From positions 1 to 64,000 of the forward strand of contig NZ_FXZD01000005.1 in assembly GCF_900169145.1 (NCBI RefSeq): a stretch of DNA of 64,000 nucleotides, given 5' to 3'. Source of the DNA: Brevibacterium antiquum CNRZ 918. GTDB lineage: Bacteria > Actinomycetota > Actinomycetes > Actinomycetales > Brevibacteriaceae. The notes beneath the pieces were generated by a model. That model did no database searches, was not told the DNA's origin, and saw only the letters and a program-made list of their open reading frames with translations. Both the position numbers and the translations under genes were made by a program. Below, piece after piece: positions 35,633 through 45,424 of this stretch. The first letter of the stretch is position 1. Each line of letters starts with the position of its first letter.

Positions 35633-37147
35633 TCAGTCGTAGGAGTCGGTGCGCAGCGGCACGTCGAGGATCGCCACGGTTCCGCCGCCTTCACGCTCCT
35701 GCCATTGGATCGAACCCGCCAGGTCGGCAGATACCAGGGTCTTGACGATCTGCGTTCCCAGCCCGTTGCCAGGATTGTGGTCCTCCCCCAGCCCCACGCC
35801 GTCGTCGGCGATAGTCACGTGCAGATGATCGCCCTCGTGCTGCGGCGTCACCCAGACATGACCGGTGAGCGTTTCGCCCGGGGCCAGCTTCTCCTGCTCC
35901 GAAACCGGGAATCCGTGTTCGATGGCATTGGTGATGAGCTCGGTGATCGCCAGCGCCAAAGAGGTAGCGTCAGCTGAGGAGATGGTGCCGAAGCTGCCGC
36001 AGCGTTTGAGGCTGACCTGCACCAGTGGGCTCGTCAGCTCGGGAGTCAGGCGCAGTCCTTTGTCGACGACCTCGTCGAAGTCCACCTCGGACTCAACCCC
36101 CTGGCTGAGCACGTCATGGACGACGGCGATGATCGAGACTCGGCGCATCGCCTCCGTCAGAGCACCCTTCGCCTCCGGGCTGTCGATCCGACGCGTCTGC
36201 AATCGGAGCAGTGCCGAAACGGTCTGCAGATTGTTCTTGACCCGATGGTGCATCTCTTTGATCATCGCATCGCGTGAAAGCAGTTCGCGCTTGCGTCGTC
36301 TGATCTCCGATACATCTCGGGCAAGGACGATCGCGCCGGTCCGATTGCCGTCATCGGTCAGCGGCAGCGCCCGCAGGGACACACTCGTACGACCGACCTC
36401 GAGCTCGGTCCGCCAGGGGGCACGACCGGTGAGCACGAGCGGCAGAGTCTCATCGACCTGGCGCAGCTCTGCGCTCAGACTCGACACCACCTCAGCGAGG
36501 TAATCCCCTTCGATCTCACCGTTGTGCCCCAGACGGTGCATGAGTGAGACTGCGTTCGGGGACGCATACTGGACGTGGGAGTCACGATCAAGGATGAAGA
36601 TTCCGTCGCCGACACGTGGTTCGCCGTGCCGAGCGCCGCTGGGAGCCTCTCGGTCAGGGAAAGCACCCTGCGCGATCATGGTCAGCAACGACATTGCCGA
36701 CTGACGGTAGAACTTCTCGAGGCGCGACGAACCCCGACGCCGGACCTCTTCTGAGTACCGGACCATGATGGCGATCGTCGTTCCCTCACGGACGAGGGGC
36801 ACCGCCTCGGCGGAGACTTCAGTGTCATCGGTGCCGGCGTTGACACCCATGGGTTTCGCCTGGGCCACCTTCGTCACCAGCTCGTGTGAGCTTGCTGCCC
36901 TGACCAGGAGTTCGCGCTCGAGTCCGGTGGCTCGGGCTCCGATGAGATCGCGATTGAACATGGTCGCACCCGTGGTCGGACGCGAGTGCGCCACCACTGT
37001 GTAGGAGCCGCTGGCCGAGGGTACCCACAGGACGAGATCGGCGAAGGACAGATCGGCGATGAGCTGCCAGTCCCCCACCAATAGGTGGATGTGTTCGACA
37101 TCAGTTTCGTCGGTGATGCCTTCGGCGGCCAAAAGTTCGTTGAGCAC
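35633..37147 (-). CDS. pdtaS: sensor histidine kinase PdtaS
   Basis: This 504-aa soluble histidine kinase signals to an ANTAR RNA-binding response regulator. The domains are an N-terminal GAF-like region (VGDWQLIADLSFADLVLWV, about 24-42), a PAS (DGIFILDRDSHVQYASPNAV, about 181-200), and HisKA_2 with H300/H301 in IKEMHHRVKNNLQTV. The HATPase follows, with ITELITNAIEHGF and GDHLHVTIADDGVGLGED. No membrane helix is present. The GTG at 37147 is preferred because it aligns with the mycobacterial start and has GGAAG upstream. A GTG at 37177 is possible. No partner response regulator is in the window. Confidence 0.94.
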   Translation of the reverse strand: MLNELLAAEGITDETDVEHIHLLVGDWQLIADLSFADLVLWVPSASGSYTVVAHSRPTTGATMFNRDLIGARATGLERELLVRAASSHELVTKVAQAKPMGVNAGTDDTEVSAEAVPLVREGTTIAIMVRYSEEVRRRGSSRLEKFYRQSAMSLLTMIAQGAFPDREAPSGARHGEPRVGDGIFILDRDSHVQYASPNAVSLMHRLGHNGEIEGDYLAEVVSSLSAELRQVDETLPLVLTGRAPWRTELEVGRTSVSLRALPLTDDGNRTGAIVLARDVSEIRRRKRELLSRDAMIKEMHHRVKNNLQTVSALLRLQTRRIDSPEAKGALTEAMRRVSIIAVVHDVLSQGVESEVDFDEVVDKGLRLTPELTSPLVQVSLKRCGSFGTISSADATSLALAITELITNAIEHGFPVSEQEKLAPGETLTGHVWVTPQHEGDHLHVTIADDGVGLGEDHNPGNGLGTQIVKTLVSADLAGSIQWQEREGGGTVAILDVPLRTDSYD

Positions 37148-37287
37148 TGTGTTCTTCTTCCGGATGGGCAACGGCACAGGCCGATGATGGCGGCACAGAC
37201 GCCGACAGACCCGCAGGCTCCAAGCCCGCGAAGTCCGTCGACGTCAGCAATGATCTGACGCTATCACTGATCTGCAGCGGTGCCTGC

Positions 37288-40200
37288 TCAGACGGCCTGC
37301 TCCGATTCCCATGCCGAGGAACGGACGACACCGCGCATCATGCGCAGCAGCACCGACAGCGGTGCCTGGGTGACGGTTTCGAGTCCCAGGATCGTCTCGG
37401 TCGTGTCCAGCACCCGTGCGGCCACGGTGTCGTTGCGTTCGAGCCATTCTGCCAGGCGCTGGCCAGCACGCTCATCCGGAGTCCCGGAGATCGGCGAGTC
37501 CGTCGCGGCGAGAACCGTGCCGACCACTGAAAGGATGGCCGAGTAGAAGTCATCGCGCAATGAGCCGCGGGCCAGTGCCGACCACCGATCACTGCGGTCG
37601 AGGTTGCCGATGAGTGTCAGCAGCTGCGAACCGGAGAACTTGTCGTTGACGGCGTAGTACACCTCGGCGACATCCTCCGCGGATTCGTTCGTCCGACCTG
37701 CCAACTGAGCGACGTCGAGGAGGACGAATTCGTCGAGCAGGGCTGCCGCGCGCCACGCGAGTTCGCTCGGCACGCCTTCGTCGATGTATCCCTGCGCCGT
37801 GGTCCTCATGCTCTCGGCGTCGAAACCATCGACGAGGTCGGGTACTCGGCCCCGCAGAGCCTCGACGACGTTGCCGTACTTCTCAATGCCGGAATCGACG
37901 TCGAGGGTGTCTGGTGCCTGCTGCACCAACCAGCGCGAGGACCGATCGAGCAGACGCACATAGGCGTGCTGGAGCTGGACCTGAACCTCGGTTGACACCT
38001 TGTTGTCGAGTGCACACACCGCCTCGAAGAAGTCGTCGAGTCCGAAGATCTCGGAGACGACGACGAAGACACGAGCGATCTGCGGCACTGAAGCGGGAGT
38101 CTCTTCCAACATCCGGTAGACGTAGGTGAGTCCACCGCGGTCGATCATCCGGTTGACGAGTTTGGCTGTCGCAATCTCCCGGTGCAGGGGGTGCTCCGGG
38201 ATGAGCTCTCCGTACTTCTCGACAAGGGAATCGGGGAAGTAGGAGGTCAGTTCCCGCTTCATCCATTCCTCATCGGGAACCACGCTGTCCAGGATCTCAT
38301 CGGCGGCATGCATCTTGGCGTAGGCGAGGAGAACCGCCAGCTCCGGGGAGACATAGGAACTGAACTCGCGTTTGTTCAGGTCCTGCGCATCGGGCAGGAA
38401 CTCAACCTGACGATCGAGATCGGCGTTCGTCTCCAGATAGCTGAGCATCCGGCCATAGGTGCCTGACATCGATTCAGTCTGTGCCCGTGCCTCACCGAGG
38501 ACGACATTCTGGGCGTAGTTGTTGGCCAACACCCGATCGGCGACATCGTCGGTGAAGGACAGCAGGACGCGTTCGCGATCCTCAGCGGCGAAGGCGCCCT
38601 TGTGGAGCAGAGTGCGCAGGAGCAGCTTGATGTTGACCTCGTGGTCGGAGCTGTCCACGCCTGCCGAGTTGTCGACGGCGTCGGTGTTGATGGCAACGCC
38701 ATTCAGTGCCGCTTCGACCCTGCCCAGTTGAGTCACACCGAGGTTGCCGCCTTCTCCGACGACCCGGCTGCGCACATCGCGACCGTCGATGCGGATGGGG
38801 TCATTGGCCTTGTCCCCAACATCGCCATGGCTCTCGTCCGAGGACTTGATGTAGGTGCCGATGCCGCCGTTGTAGACGAGATCGACGGGGGCCTTGAGAA
38901 TCTGCGACATCAGCTCAGCTGGGCTGCGCTTGCCGGGCTCGAGGCCCAGAACTGTCGCGGCCTCGGGGCTGAGGTCAACGGACTTCGCCGATCGGGGGAA
39001 GACTCCGCCGCCGGTGGAGATGAGCTCCCGGTCGTAGTCCTGCCAGCTTGAGCGCGGCAGATCGAAGAGACGTTGGCGTTCGACGAAGCTGCGTGCCGCG
39101 TCCGGATTGGGATCAAGGAAGATGTCCCGATGGTCGAAGGCCGCAACGAGACGGATGTGCTCGCTGCGCAGCATGCCGTTGCCGAAGACGTCACCGCTCA
39201 TGTCCCCGATCCCCACAACCGTGAAGTCATCGGCCGCGGTGTTGACACCGAGTTCGCGGAAGTGTCGCTCGACGGACTTCCATGCACCGCGGGAGGTGAT
39301 GGCCATCTTCTTGTGGTCATAGCCGACCGATCCGCCGGAGGCGAATGCGTCGCCGAGCCAGAAGCCGCGCCGTTCGGCGATGGCGTTGGCCACATCCGAG
39401 AAGCGTGCGGTGCCCTTATCGGCAGCGACGACGAGATAGTAGTCATCGCCGTCGTGTCGGACCACGCGCTCCGGGCGGACGACCTCTTGGGCGCCATCGG
39501 CGCCGTAGACCAGATTGTCAGCGACCTCGAGGAGGCTTTCGATGAAGACCTCGTAGGCAGCTTGGCCAGCGGCCATCCAAGCATCGCGGTTGCTCATCGG
39601 AGGCAGCTGCTTGGGGAAGAAACCGCCCTTGGCACCGGTCGGGACGATGAGGGCATTCTTCACCATCTGAGCCTTGACCAGCCCGAGGACCTCGGTGCGG
39701 AAGTCGTCTCGACGATCGGACCACCGCAGGCCGCCACGGGCCACCGTGCCGAAGCGCAGGTGCACGCCTTCGACCTGAGGCGAGTACACCCACATCTCCA
39801 ATGCGGGTTTGGGCTTGGGCACGAAGCTGAGTTCGTTGGCGCGGATCTTGAGCACGAGTGCCGTCGGCAGTTCGCCGGTCTCGTCGAGGAAGTAGTTCGT
39901 CCTCACAGTGGCACGCAGCAGTTCGAGAGAAGAACGCAGGACGCGGTCCGCGTCGAGGCTGGCGACATCGCTGAGTGCCGACTCAACCGACTCGTTGAGT
40001 TCGGTCATCCTGTCTTCGCGTCCGGCGTCGTCAGCGGAGGGATCGAACTTCGCGAAGAAGTAGTCCACCAGGAGCCGTGAGATGTCCGGATTGTCGCTGT
40101 AGACCTCGCCGACGTAGGCGTCGGAGTAGGTGAAACCGGCTTGACGCAGGTATTTGCCCAGTGCGCGGATGATCGTCACGTGCTTCCAGTGCATACCGCA

Positions 40201-42177
40201 GACGACGAGACGGTCGAAGACTCCGGCTTCCTTCTTGCCCTCCCAACCGGCGATGAAAGCATCGGAGATCCGTTCAAAGTCAGCATCGTCGAGGTCTTCG
40301 GGGAAGGTGAGCCCGAAGTCGTAGATATAGCGGTGTGATCCGTCGAGGAGGTCCACCTCATGGGGACGTTCGTCGAGAACGGTCGCTCCGAAGGCAGTGA
40401 GGAACGGCAGCACCTCCGACAACCCGACACGTTCATCGCGGTAGAGGGCCAGACGCACCGGGGCATCCGTGGAGTCCTCGGGGCGGTAGAGGCGCACGGC
40501 AGGTCCGTCACCGTCATCAAGGGCCTCGAACCGTGCGACGTCGGCGATTGCGTCGGCGGGAGAGTGGTGTTCTTCGTAGCTGGGTGGGAAGGCCTTCGAC
40601 CACCGGTTGGCGCGAGCGACCGAACTGTCGTTGTCGCCTCGCTCTGTGGGGGCAAGGAATGCGTGGACGTCTTCGGACCAGGAGCGCACGGCGCCGACGA
40701 TCCGCTTCTCCACAGTCTGTGGGTCGATCTGCGGCAGTTCGACGTCACGGGCGACGCGGGCCACGAAGTGAATGCGGGCCAATGCGGATTCGGTCAGCAG
40801 CACATCGAAGTCGACGCTCTCAGCGTGGTAGAACTTCCGCAGCACCTCCTGGACCCGCATGCGCGCCGACGTGTCGTAGAGATCGCGGGGCAGGTAGAGG
40901 ATGACGGAGACGAACCGCTGGTAGGGGTCACGGCGGACGAAGACCCGTGATTGGCGACGCTCCTGCATGTCCACGATCTGCATGACAACCTCGAAGATCG
41001 TCGCGGTCTCGTCATGCAGGAGGTCATCGCGCGGGTAGGTCTCGAGGACACCGAGGAGCTCATTCGCCGAATGGGAGCCGGCGGGGAATCCGCTGGCGGA
41101 GAGGATCTTGCGCACCTTGCGGTTGATCACCGGAATGTTGAGAACGCTGTCGTTGTAGAACTCAGGCTTGAAGACACCGACGAAGCGGCGCTCACCGACG
41201 ATCTCACCCGCCGAGTCGAAGGTCTTGACCCCGATGTAGTCCATGAAGGACCTGCGGATCACGTGTGAACGTGAGTTCGCCTTCGTCAGCACCAGCACAT
41301 GCGGTTCAAGGGCTTTGTCGGCAACGGCCCGACTCAGAGGAGATTTCACCAGGGGCCGCAGTGCGGAGATGCCCAGGGACGTGTGCTCAATCGGCTCGAG
41401 GCTGCTCTGGCTCTCATCGTGAGAGTAGTCGTATTCGCGGTATCCGAGGAAGGTGAAGTGGCCGTCAAGCCAGTTGAGCAGCTCCGCGGCTGCCTCGGCT
41501 TCGGAAGCGAGTTCTGAACGTGGAGGCTGCGCCTGCAGTTCCTTCGCAATGTCCTTGGCCCGAATCGCCATGGCGCTGGCATCGGTGGCCGCGGCCGAAA
41601 CGTAGTCGAGAACGCTGCGCAGCTGGTCCTCGAGCCCGGGGAGGTCCTCTTCCGCAAGTCGATCGATCTCGAGGCGAATCCAGGACTGCTGCTGCGGAAG
41701 GACGGATCCGCTCGCCTCGGCGGATTCGGATATGAGCGGGATGCCAGCGGTATCGGCGGAGACCGCTGGGGCCTCGGTCCGGGACAGTACGGACAGGTCG
41801 GAGCCCAGTCCTTCGACGGCGATGATGGGGTGGTGGACCAGACGGATCGCACGACCACTGGCCGCCAGATCGCTGACGATCGAGGAGACAAGGTGGGGCA
41901 TGTCGGTCAGGACCATGGAGATGACAGTGTGGTTGTCTCGGAACTCGGGCGAGTCGATATCAGGGTTGTAGATCGAGATCGCCGGTGATCTGCCGTCGTA
42001 CTCAAGCCCTAGCGCGTAGTGCGAGGCGGCCGCCGCGGCCAATGCCTCTGTTCCTGCTTCGGAAGTGCCGGGTTCGAGGCGCGGATAGTACGCCTCGATG
42101 AAGTTCTCCGGGGCACCTTGTCCCCTCTGCTTCCTCCACTCTTCTGCAATGTCCGAATATGAGACCTGAGACACCAT
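37288..42177 (-). CDS. gdh: NAD-specific glutamate dehydrogenase, 180-kDa class
   Basis: This giant 1629-aa enzyme deaminates glutamate to 2-oxoglutarate with NAD+. It is of the class (Streptomyces Gdh, Rv2476c) with long regulatory N- and C-terminal regions. ACT-like repeats occupy roughly residues 1-600. The catalytic core lies at about 750-1200, with RGGLRWSDRRDDFRTEVLGLVKA-type substrate site, IVPTGAKGGFF with the catalytic Lys, VVGIGDMSGDVFGNGML for NAD binding and YNGGIGTYIKSS. The ATG at 42177 follows GAGGTGAC. A GTG two codons later is less likely. The gene is monocistronic, convergent with nothing, and 140 bp from the divergent DUF2505 gene. Confidence 0.96.
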   Translation of the reverse strand: MVSQVSYSDIAEEWRKQRGQGAPENFIEAYYPRLEPGTSEAGTEALAAAAASHYALGLEYDGRSPAISIYNPDIDSPEFRDNHTVISMVLTDMPHLVSSIVSDLAASGRAIRLVHHPIIAVEGLGSDLSVLSRTEAPAVSADTAGIPLISESAEASGSVLPQQQSWIRLEIDRLAEEDLPGLEDQLRSVLDYVSAAATDASAMAIRAKDIAKELQAQPPRSELASEAEAAAELLNWLDGHFTFLGYREYDYSHDESQSSLEPIEHTSLGISALRPLVKSPLSRAVADKALEPHVLVLTKANSRSHVIRRSFMDYIGVKTFDSAGEIVGERRFVGVFKPEFYNDSVLNIPVINRKVRKILSASGFPAGSHSANELLGVLETYPRDDLLHDETATIFEVVMQIVDMQERRQSRVFVRRDPYQRFVSVILYLPRDLYDTSARMRVQEVLRKFYHAESVDFDVLLTESALARIHFVARVARDVELPQIDPQTVEKRIVGAVRSWSEDVHAFLAPTERGDNDSSVARANRWSKAFPPSYEEHHSPADAIADVARFEALDDGDGPAVRLYRPEDSTDAPVRLALYRDERVGLSEVLPFLTAFGATVLDERPHEVDLLDGSHRYIYDFGLTFPEDLDDADFERISDAFIAGWEGKKEAGVFDRLVVCGMHWKHVTIIRALGKYLRQAGFTYSDAYVGEVYSDNPDISRLLVDYFFAKFDPSADDAGREDRMTELNESVESALSDVASLDADRVLRSSLELLRATVRTNYFLDETGELPTALVLKIRANELSFVPKPKPALEMWVYSPQVEGVHLRFGTVARGGLRWSDRRDDFRTEVLGLVKAQMVKNALIVPTGAKGGFFPKQLPPMSNRDAWMAAGQAAYEVFIESLLEVADNLVYGADGAQEVVRPERVVRHDGDDYYLVVAADKGTARFSDVANAIAERRGFWLGDAFASGGSVGYDHKKMAITSRGAWKSVERHFRELGVNTAADDFTVVGIGDMSGDVFGNGMLRSEHIRLVAAFDHRDIFLDPNPDAARSFVERQRLFDLPRSSWQDYDRELISTGGGVFPRSAKSVDLSPEAATVLGLEPGKRSPAELMSQILKAPVDLVYNGGIGTYIKSSDESHGDVGDKANDPIRIDGRDVRSRVVGEGGNLGVTQLGRVEAALNGVAINTDAVDNSAGVDSSDHEVNIKLLLRTLLHKGAFAAEDRERVLLSFTDDVADRVLANNYAQNVVLGEARAQTESMSGTYGRMLSYLETNADLDRQVEFLPDAQDLNKREFSSYVSPELAVLLAYAKMHAADEILDSVVPDEEWMKRELTSYFPDSLVEKYGELIPEHPLHREIATAKLVNRMIDRGGLTYVYRMLEETPASVPQIARVFVVVSEIFGLDDFFEAVCALDNKVSTEVQVQLQHAYVRLLDRSSRWLVQQAPDTLDVDSGIEKYGNVVEALRGRVPDLVDGFDAESMRTTAQGYIDEGVPSELAWRAAALLDEFVLLDVAQLAGRTNESAEDVAEVYYAVNDKFSGSQLLTLIGNLDRSDRWSALARGSLRDDFYSAILSVVGTVLAATDSPISGTPDERAGQRLAEWLERNDTVAARVLDTTETILGLETVTQAPLSVLLRMMRGVVRSSAWESEQAV

Positions 42178-42316
42178 GTCACCTCTATGATCAGCGCGCA
42201 AAATTTACTGCGGTTCGACATCAAACCGCCTTCACCCACACTATGCTCAAATGCCGAGAAAGGCACGCCGACAGCCCTGCCATGCCACGACGCTGATCTC
42301 CTGGCAAACTGAAGCT

Positions 42317-42790
42317 ATGCGAACCTTGACACTCAACCACGAATACTCGGACTCTCTGTCAGAATTCCTCCTCCGGCTTGCCGACGTCTCGACCTGGCAG
42401 CCGCTGGGATCCGAGGCCCACGCCGAGCGGATTGATCCCGACACCGAGGTGACGGTGAAGACGCCGCTGCCGAAGAGCGAAATGCCCTCTGCCCTGGCCT
42501 CGCACCTTCCAGCGGATGCCGAACTCGTCGAGGTCTACATGATTCCCGGCGATGTCATCGGAGACAGCGCGGAGATCCGGATGACCGCTCATGCGGCCGG
42601 AGTGCCTGTTGAGATCGATGCGCTCATCACGCTCGAGCAGAAGAGTTCGCGAACCTCGCTGTCGGTGCGTGCCGAGATCAGCTCCTCAATTCCCCTCTTC
42701 GGGTCAATGATCGAACAGGCAGTCGTGCCCATCCTGGAGAAGCGCCTGCACGACCGCCTGTCCAAGTTCGAACACACCTCAGACGGTTAG
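42317..42790 (+). CDS. DUF2505 family protein
   Basis: This 157-aa protein is of the DUF2505 type, a START/SRPBCC-like fold by family knowledge. It begins MRTLTLNHEYSDSLSEFL and ends AVVPILEKRLHDRLSKFE. A two-layer pattern of alternating strands with a long C-terminal helix fits. The ATG at 42317 is preceded by CAAACT at a 6-nt distance, so it may be leaderless. Function is unknown, and a hydrophobic-ligand binding role is only suggested by the fold. Confidence 0.8.
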   Translation: MRTLTLNHEYSDSLSEFLLRLADVSTWQPLGSEAHAERIDPDTEVTVKTPLPKSEMPSALASHLPADAELVEVYMIPGDVIGDSAEIRMTAHAAGVPVEIDALITLEQKSSRTSLSVRAEISSSIPLFGSMIEQAVVPILEKRLHDRLSKFEHTSDG

Positions 42791-42882
42791 GACGCCGCTG
42801 CGGCCGCTGGGACACCCCTGAGGGTCCAGGCTGACCTGCTGCCAGGGCTGGGGTGGCCCGCCCGAGCTGGGCTGGTCTGGAC

Positions 42883-43407
42883 TCAGCCGCGTTCGCGCAG
42901 CAGCTCGGGCAGCTCGGTCGCGTCGTACCACAGCAGATCGGAGTCGCCGAGGTGGTCCTCGGCTGCTTCGTGTCCCCTGCCTGCTGCGATGTCGGCAGCT
43001 TCCTCCCAGATCTCGACCTCGTCGAGGTGGATGCTGGCGACTGCTGCCATATCGACTTCGGGGAGAGTGAGCAGGTCGAATCCTTCGGCCAGCTCCTCAC
43101 CAGCGCTCGAGTCTGGTGCGTCGTAGGCGATGACTGCTCGCGGTGAGATGGTGTCAAAACCACTCGCAGACTCCGTGCCTGCCATGGACTCTGAGGCAGG
43201 CGCAGGTTCCCGGGTGGTCGCCGCAGCTGCCTCGAACGACTGGGTGGCAGCCAGTGCGGCCGCGATGCGCAGTGCGTCGAATTCCCGTGCCTCGAGTTCG
43301 TCCCCGCCCAATTCTCGACCTTGGGCATCGGGGGCGACCGCGTGCACGGGGCCGAGCCCTCCGCGAAGTGCGATCAGTGTGGTCGGGATATAGCAGCGAA
43401 TGGACAT
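42883..43407 (-). CDS. DUF6912-like conserved actinobacterial protein
   Basis: This 174-aa protein begins MSIRCYIPTTLIALRGGLG, the strand-helix pattern I associate with DUF6912. It then has EAREFDALRIAAALAATQSF and AVIAYDAPDSSAGEE. The C-terminal half is acidic (AAVASIHLDEVEIWEEAADI). The middle 70-95 region is Ala/Ser/Thr-rich and probably disordered. ATG at 43407 is preceded by TAGGAT at exactly 6 nt, so it is leaderless-like, although TGGAG could also serve as a weak ribosome site. It is probably cytoplasmic, with no known function. It is downstream of, and on the same strand as, the CpaE-like gene, or its own unit given the promoter. Confidence 0.65.
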   Translation of the reverse strand: MSIRCYIPTTLIALRGGLGPVHAVAPDAQGRELGGDELEAREFDALRIAAALAATQSFEAAAATTREPAPASESMAGTESASGFDTISPRAVIAYDAPDSSAGEELAEGFDLLTLPEVDMAAVASIHLDEVEIWEEAADIAAGRGHEAAEDHLGDSDLLWYDATELPELLRERG

Positions 43408-43413
43408 ACTCCA

Positions 43414-43419
43414 ATCCTA
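43414..43419 (-). promoter_or_regulatory. -10 hexamer TAGGAT, leaderless DUF6912-like gene
   Basis: TAGGAT precedes the minus-strand ATG by exactly 6 nt. It overlaps the end of the upstream CpaE-like gene. Confidence 0.4.
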
Positions 43420-44637
43420 AAGGGACTTCGCTCTTCGCCCCGCACCGGACTTCCGGGAACGCTTCCTGGCCGGCAGCAGCTCACTCACCGCGGCAGCGAT
43501 CTCCTGGCTGAGCACAGATTTCGGATTCTCCTCGTGGAGGGTGTGCCCGGACAGCATGGCGGCATCGACCGTCGCCCGGTCGTCACTGAAGATGAAATCG
43601 GGGTCTCGGCGAACGAATCTGGCGAGGACTTCGCGGATCCGCACCTCGGCGGGGTGGCCGACAGCTCCCGAGCGCACCTTCGTGATGCCGATGCGCATCT
43701 TGGACCCCATCGACTCCACCCTTTCGGTGCCCAGCAGTTTGACGAGTCTCTGCAGCCCGATCGGGTCACCTGCGGCCAGGACCAGCACTGTGTCTGCGGC
43801 GTCGAGCGCGGCCCGGGTCGCGCAGTGCCGGTCGTAGAACGGATCGGCGAAGTCATCGTCGGGATCCACCCGGTCGGAGACGTCGACGACGACGAGGTCG
43901 AACATCTTGGACAGCCGGGCAAGCACCGCAGTGAGGACCGAGGCGCGAACCTCCGGCCACCTGTCTGGCCTGGTCAGTCCGGTGACAGCATGGAAGTCAT
44001 CGCGTATCGCAGCATGCGGAACGGCGGAGACGTCCAGAGGCGGCGTCTTCTCCACCTCGAGTCGACACAAGCTTGCCAGGTGCGCAAATTCCTCAGTCAA
44101 CCCCAATGTGGTGGCGACCATCGCGGCAACGGTATCTGCGTCGACAACGACGCTGCGATGCCCTTGTCTGGCACCATGGTCGCCGAGGTTGACCGCCGTG
44201 AGAGTCCGCCCGGGAGAGGAACCTGTGCCCCAGACCGTGACGATGTGCCCCTGCCCGCCAAGCGACCCGGGCGGAGCGATGGGTCGGGGCGGAACGACGG
44301 TGGAATCACGGGTGTCATCGAGCGCCTTGGCCACAGCCTCCGCGTCTGCGGTGGAGGGGACACTGCTCGCAATGCCGAGGGCCTCCAACGCCACTGCATC
44401 ATTGCCGAATCCCAGCACAGCGGTTCCTGCTGCGAGGATCGCAGCGATGACCTGCGCGTCCAAACCGGGGAAGTACTGACCGACGATGACGACGTCGGCG
44501 CTGCCGGTCCGACACAATGCCAGAAGTTCGACGTCGTCCGCGGGTCGGGCGACGATAAAGACATCGTCGACCTCACTGAGGAGTTCGAACAGAATCAGGT
44601 CGAATTCGAAGTCCACGGCCAAGAGCACCTGCGTCAT
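43417..44637 (-). CDS. CpaE/MinD-like protein with altered P-loop
   Basis: This 406-aa protein has a receiver-like N-terminus (VLLAVDFEFDLILFELLSEV, then ADVVIVGQYFPGLDAQ) and a SIMIBI ATPase-like domain, the CpaE arrangement. The nucleotide loop is WGTGSSPGRTLTAVNLG (136-152). The Lys that normally ends the P-loop is Arg144, and the deviant first Lys of KGGxGKT is absent. A Walker B-like LVVVDVSD and LVLAAGDPIGLQRLVKLL follow. It ends with a basic tail (RKRSRKSGAGRRAKSL). Its ATG overlaps the stop of the SAF-domain gene by 4 bp. CpaE normally localises tad pilus assembly, but no pilus genes are nearby. Confidence 0.75.
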   Translation of the reverse strand: MTQVLLAVDFEFDLILFELLSEVDDVFIVARPADDVELLALCRTGSADVVIVGQYFPGLDAQVIAAILAAGTAVLGFGNDAVALEALGIASSVPSTADAEAVAKALDDTRDSTVVPPRPIAPPGSLGGQGHIVTVWGTGSSPGRTLTAVNLGDHGARQGHRSVVVDADTVAAMVATTLGLTEEFAHLASLCRLEVEKTPPLDVSAVPHAAIRDDFHAVTGLTRPDRWPEVRASVLTAVLARLSKMFDLVVVDVSDRVDPDDDFADPFYDRHCATRAALDAADTVLVLAAGDPIGLQRLVKLLGTERVESMGSKMRIGITKVRSGAVGHPAEVRIREVLARFVRRDPDFIFSDDRATVDAAMLSGHTLHEENPKSVLSQEIAAAVSELLPARKRSRKSGAGRRAKSL

Positions 44638-45284
44638 GACTGGCTGCCCTCGGCCCTGACCTCGGCTGGGGCGCCGACGACTGAGAGAACGCTGTTGCCG
44701 TCGAGGGCACCGAGGACGTCGGCGAGCTCCGTGCTGGCAACGAAGACTTCGATTCTGGCGCCATCCCCGACACCGAAGCTGCCCACCTCACGGCTGATGT
44801 TCGAGACCGGAGCCGAGGTCACAATCTGCTGCGGGTCAGCACCCTCATCGTCGAGGCCCTTGGACTCCGGTTGAGCCCACACGTCGACGAGACTGCCGGT
44901 GTCGACGACTGTGGGCACAGAGCCGGCGACGTCGATCGCCACGATCCTGCCCTCGAGTTCGGCGATGGGAGCCAGCGCCGAGGCCGGCAGAAGCTCACCG
45001 GCGGCGATCACGGCCCGTACACTCGAATGGTCCGGGAAGCCGGCATCGGCAGACAGGTACTTGTCACCGATATTAGCCAGATTCACCTCGGCGACCGTCA
45101 GATCCTCAGCGCTGACCACCTGACCTGGGACAAGAGGAACCGCACTGGCCCACACTCGGGTCGTCGCGTTCGCAGCGCTGATGAGCAGATAGGTCGCGAC
45201 GATGGCCACGACGACGAGAACCGCTCCAACCAGCAGCCTGGCATCGGTCCACTTCGGCCGACGAATTCGTTTCGAGAGCTCCAT
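44634..45284 (-). CDS. SAF-domain (CpaB/RcpC-like) membrane protein
   Basis: This 216-aa protein has a basic N-terminus (MELSKRIRRPKW), one helix (ARLLVGAVLVVVAIVATYLL, about 14-33) and an extracytoplasmic SAF-like domain: PGQVVSAEDLTVAEVNL, then GELLPASALAPI. It then has RIVAIDVAGSVPTVVDTGSL, resembling CpaB. The ATG at 45284 follows AAAGGTGGAG. It is translated with the CpaE-like gene through an ATGA overlap. A promoter-like pair, TTGACC and TACTAT, lies upstream. Such SAF-CpaE pairs without a pilus locus occur near secA in actinobacteria, with unknown role. Confidence 0.8.
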   Translation of the reverse strand: MELSKRIRRPKWTDARLLVGAVLVVVAIVATYLLISAANATTRVWASAVPLVPGQVVSAEDLTVAEVNLANIGDKYLSADAGFPDHSSVRAVIAAGELLPASALAPIAELEGRIVAIDVAGSVPTVVDTGSLVDVWAQPESKGLDDEGADPQQIVTSAPVSNISREVGSFGVGDGARIEVFVASTELADVLGALDGNSVLSVVGAPAEVRAEGSQS

Positions 45285-45334
45285 TGCATCTCCACCTTTG
45301 GAAAATTTCCCATGACAGGAACTGTTTCTGAGTG

Positions 45335-45361
45335 ATAGTATTGAACACCAAACGAGGTCAA
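45335..45361 (-). promoter_or_regulatory. promoter for the SAF-CpaE pair
   Basis: On the minus strand there is TTGACC (45361-45356) and TACTAT (45340-45335) with a 15-nt spacer, shorter than ideal. It lies in the AT-rich gap between this unit and the divergent HTH gene. Confidence 0.35.
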
Positions 45362-45424
45362 AGCAATGGTTTTGGCAAAATTGGTCACCAAGCAATCAGT
45401 CACCTGGAATGAGAAGGGGCCCTC

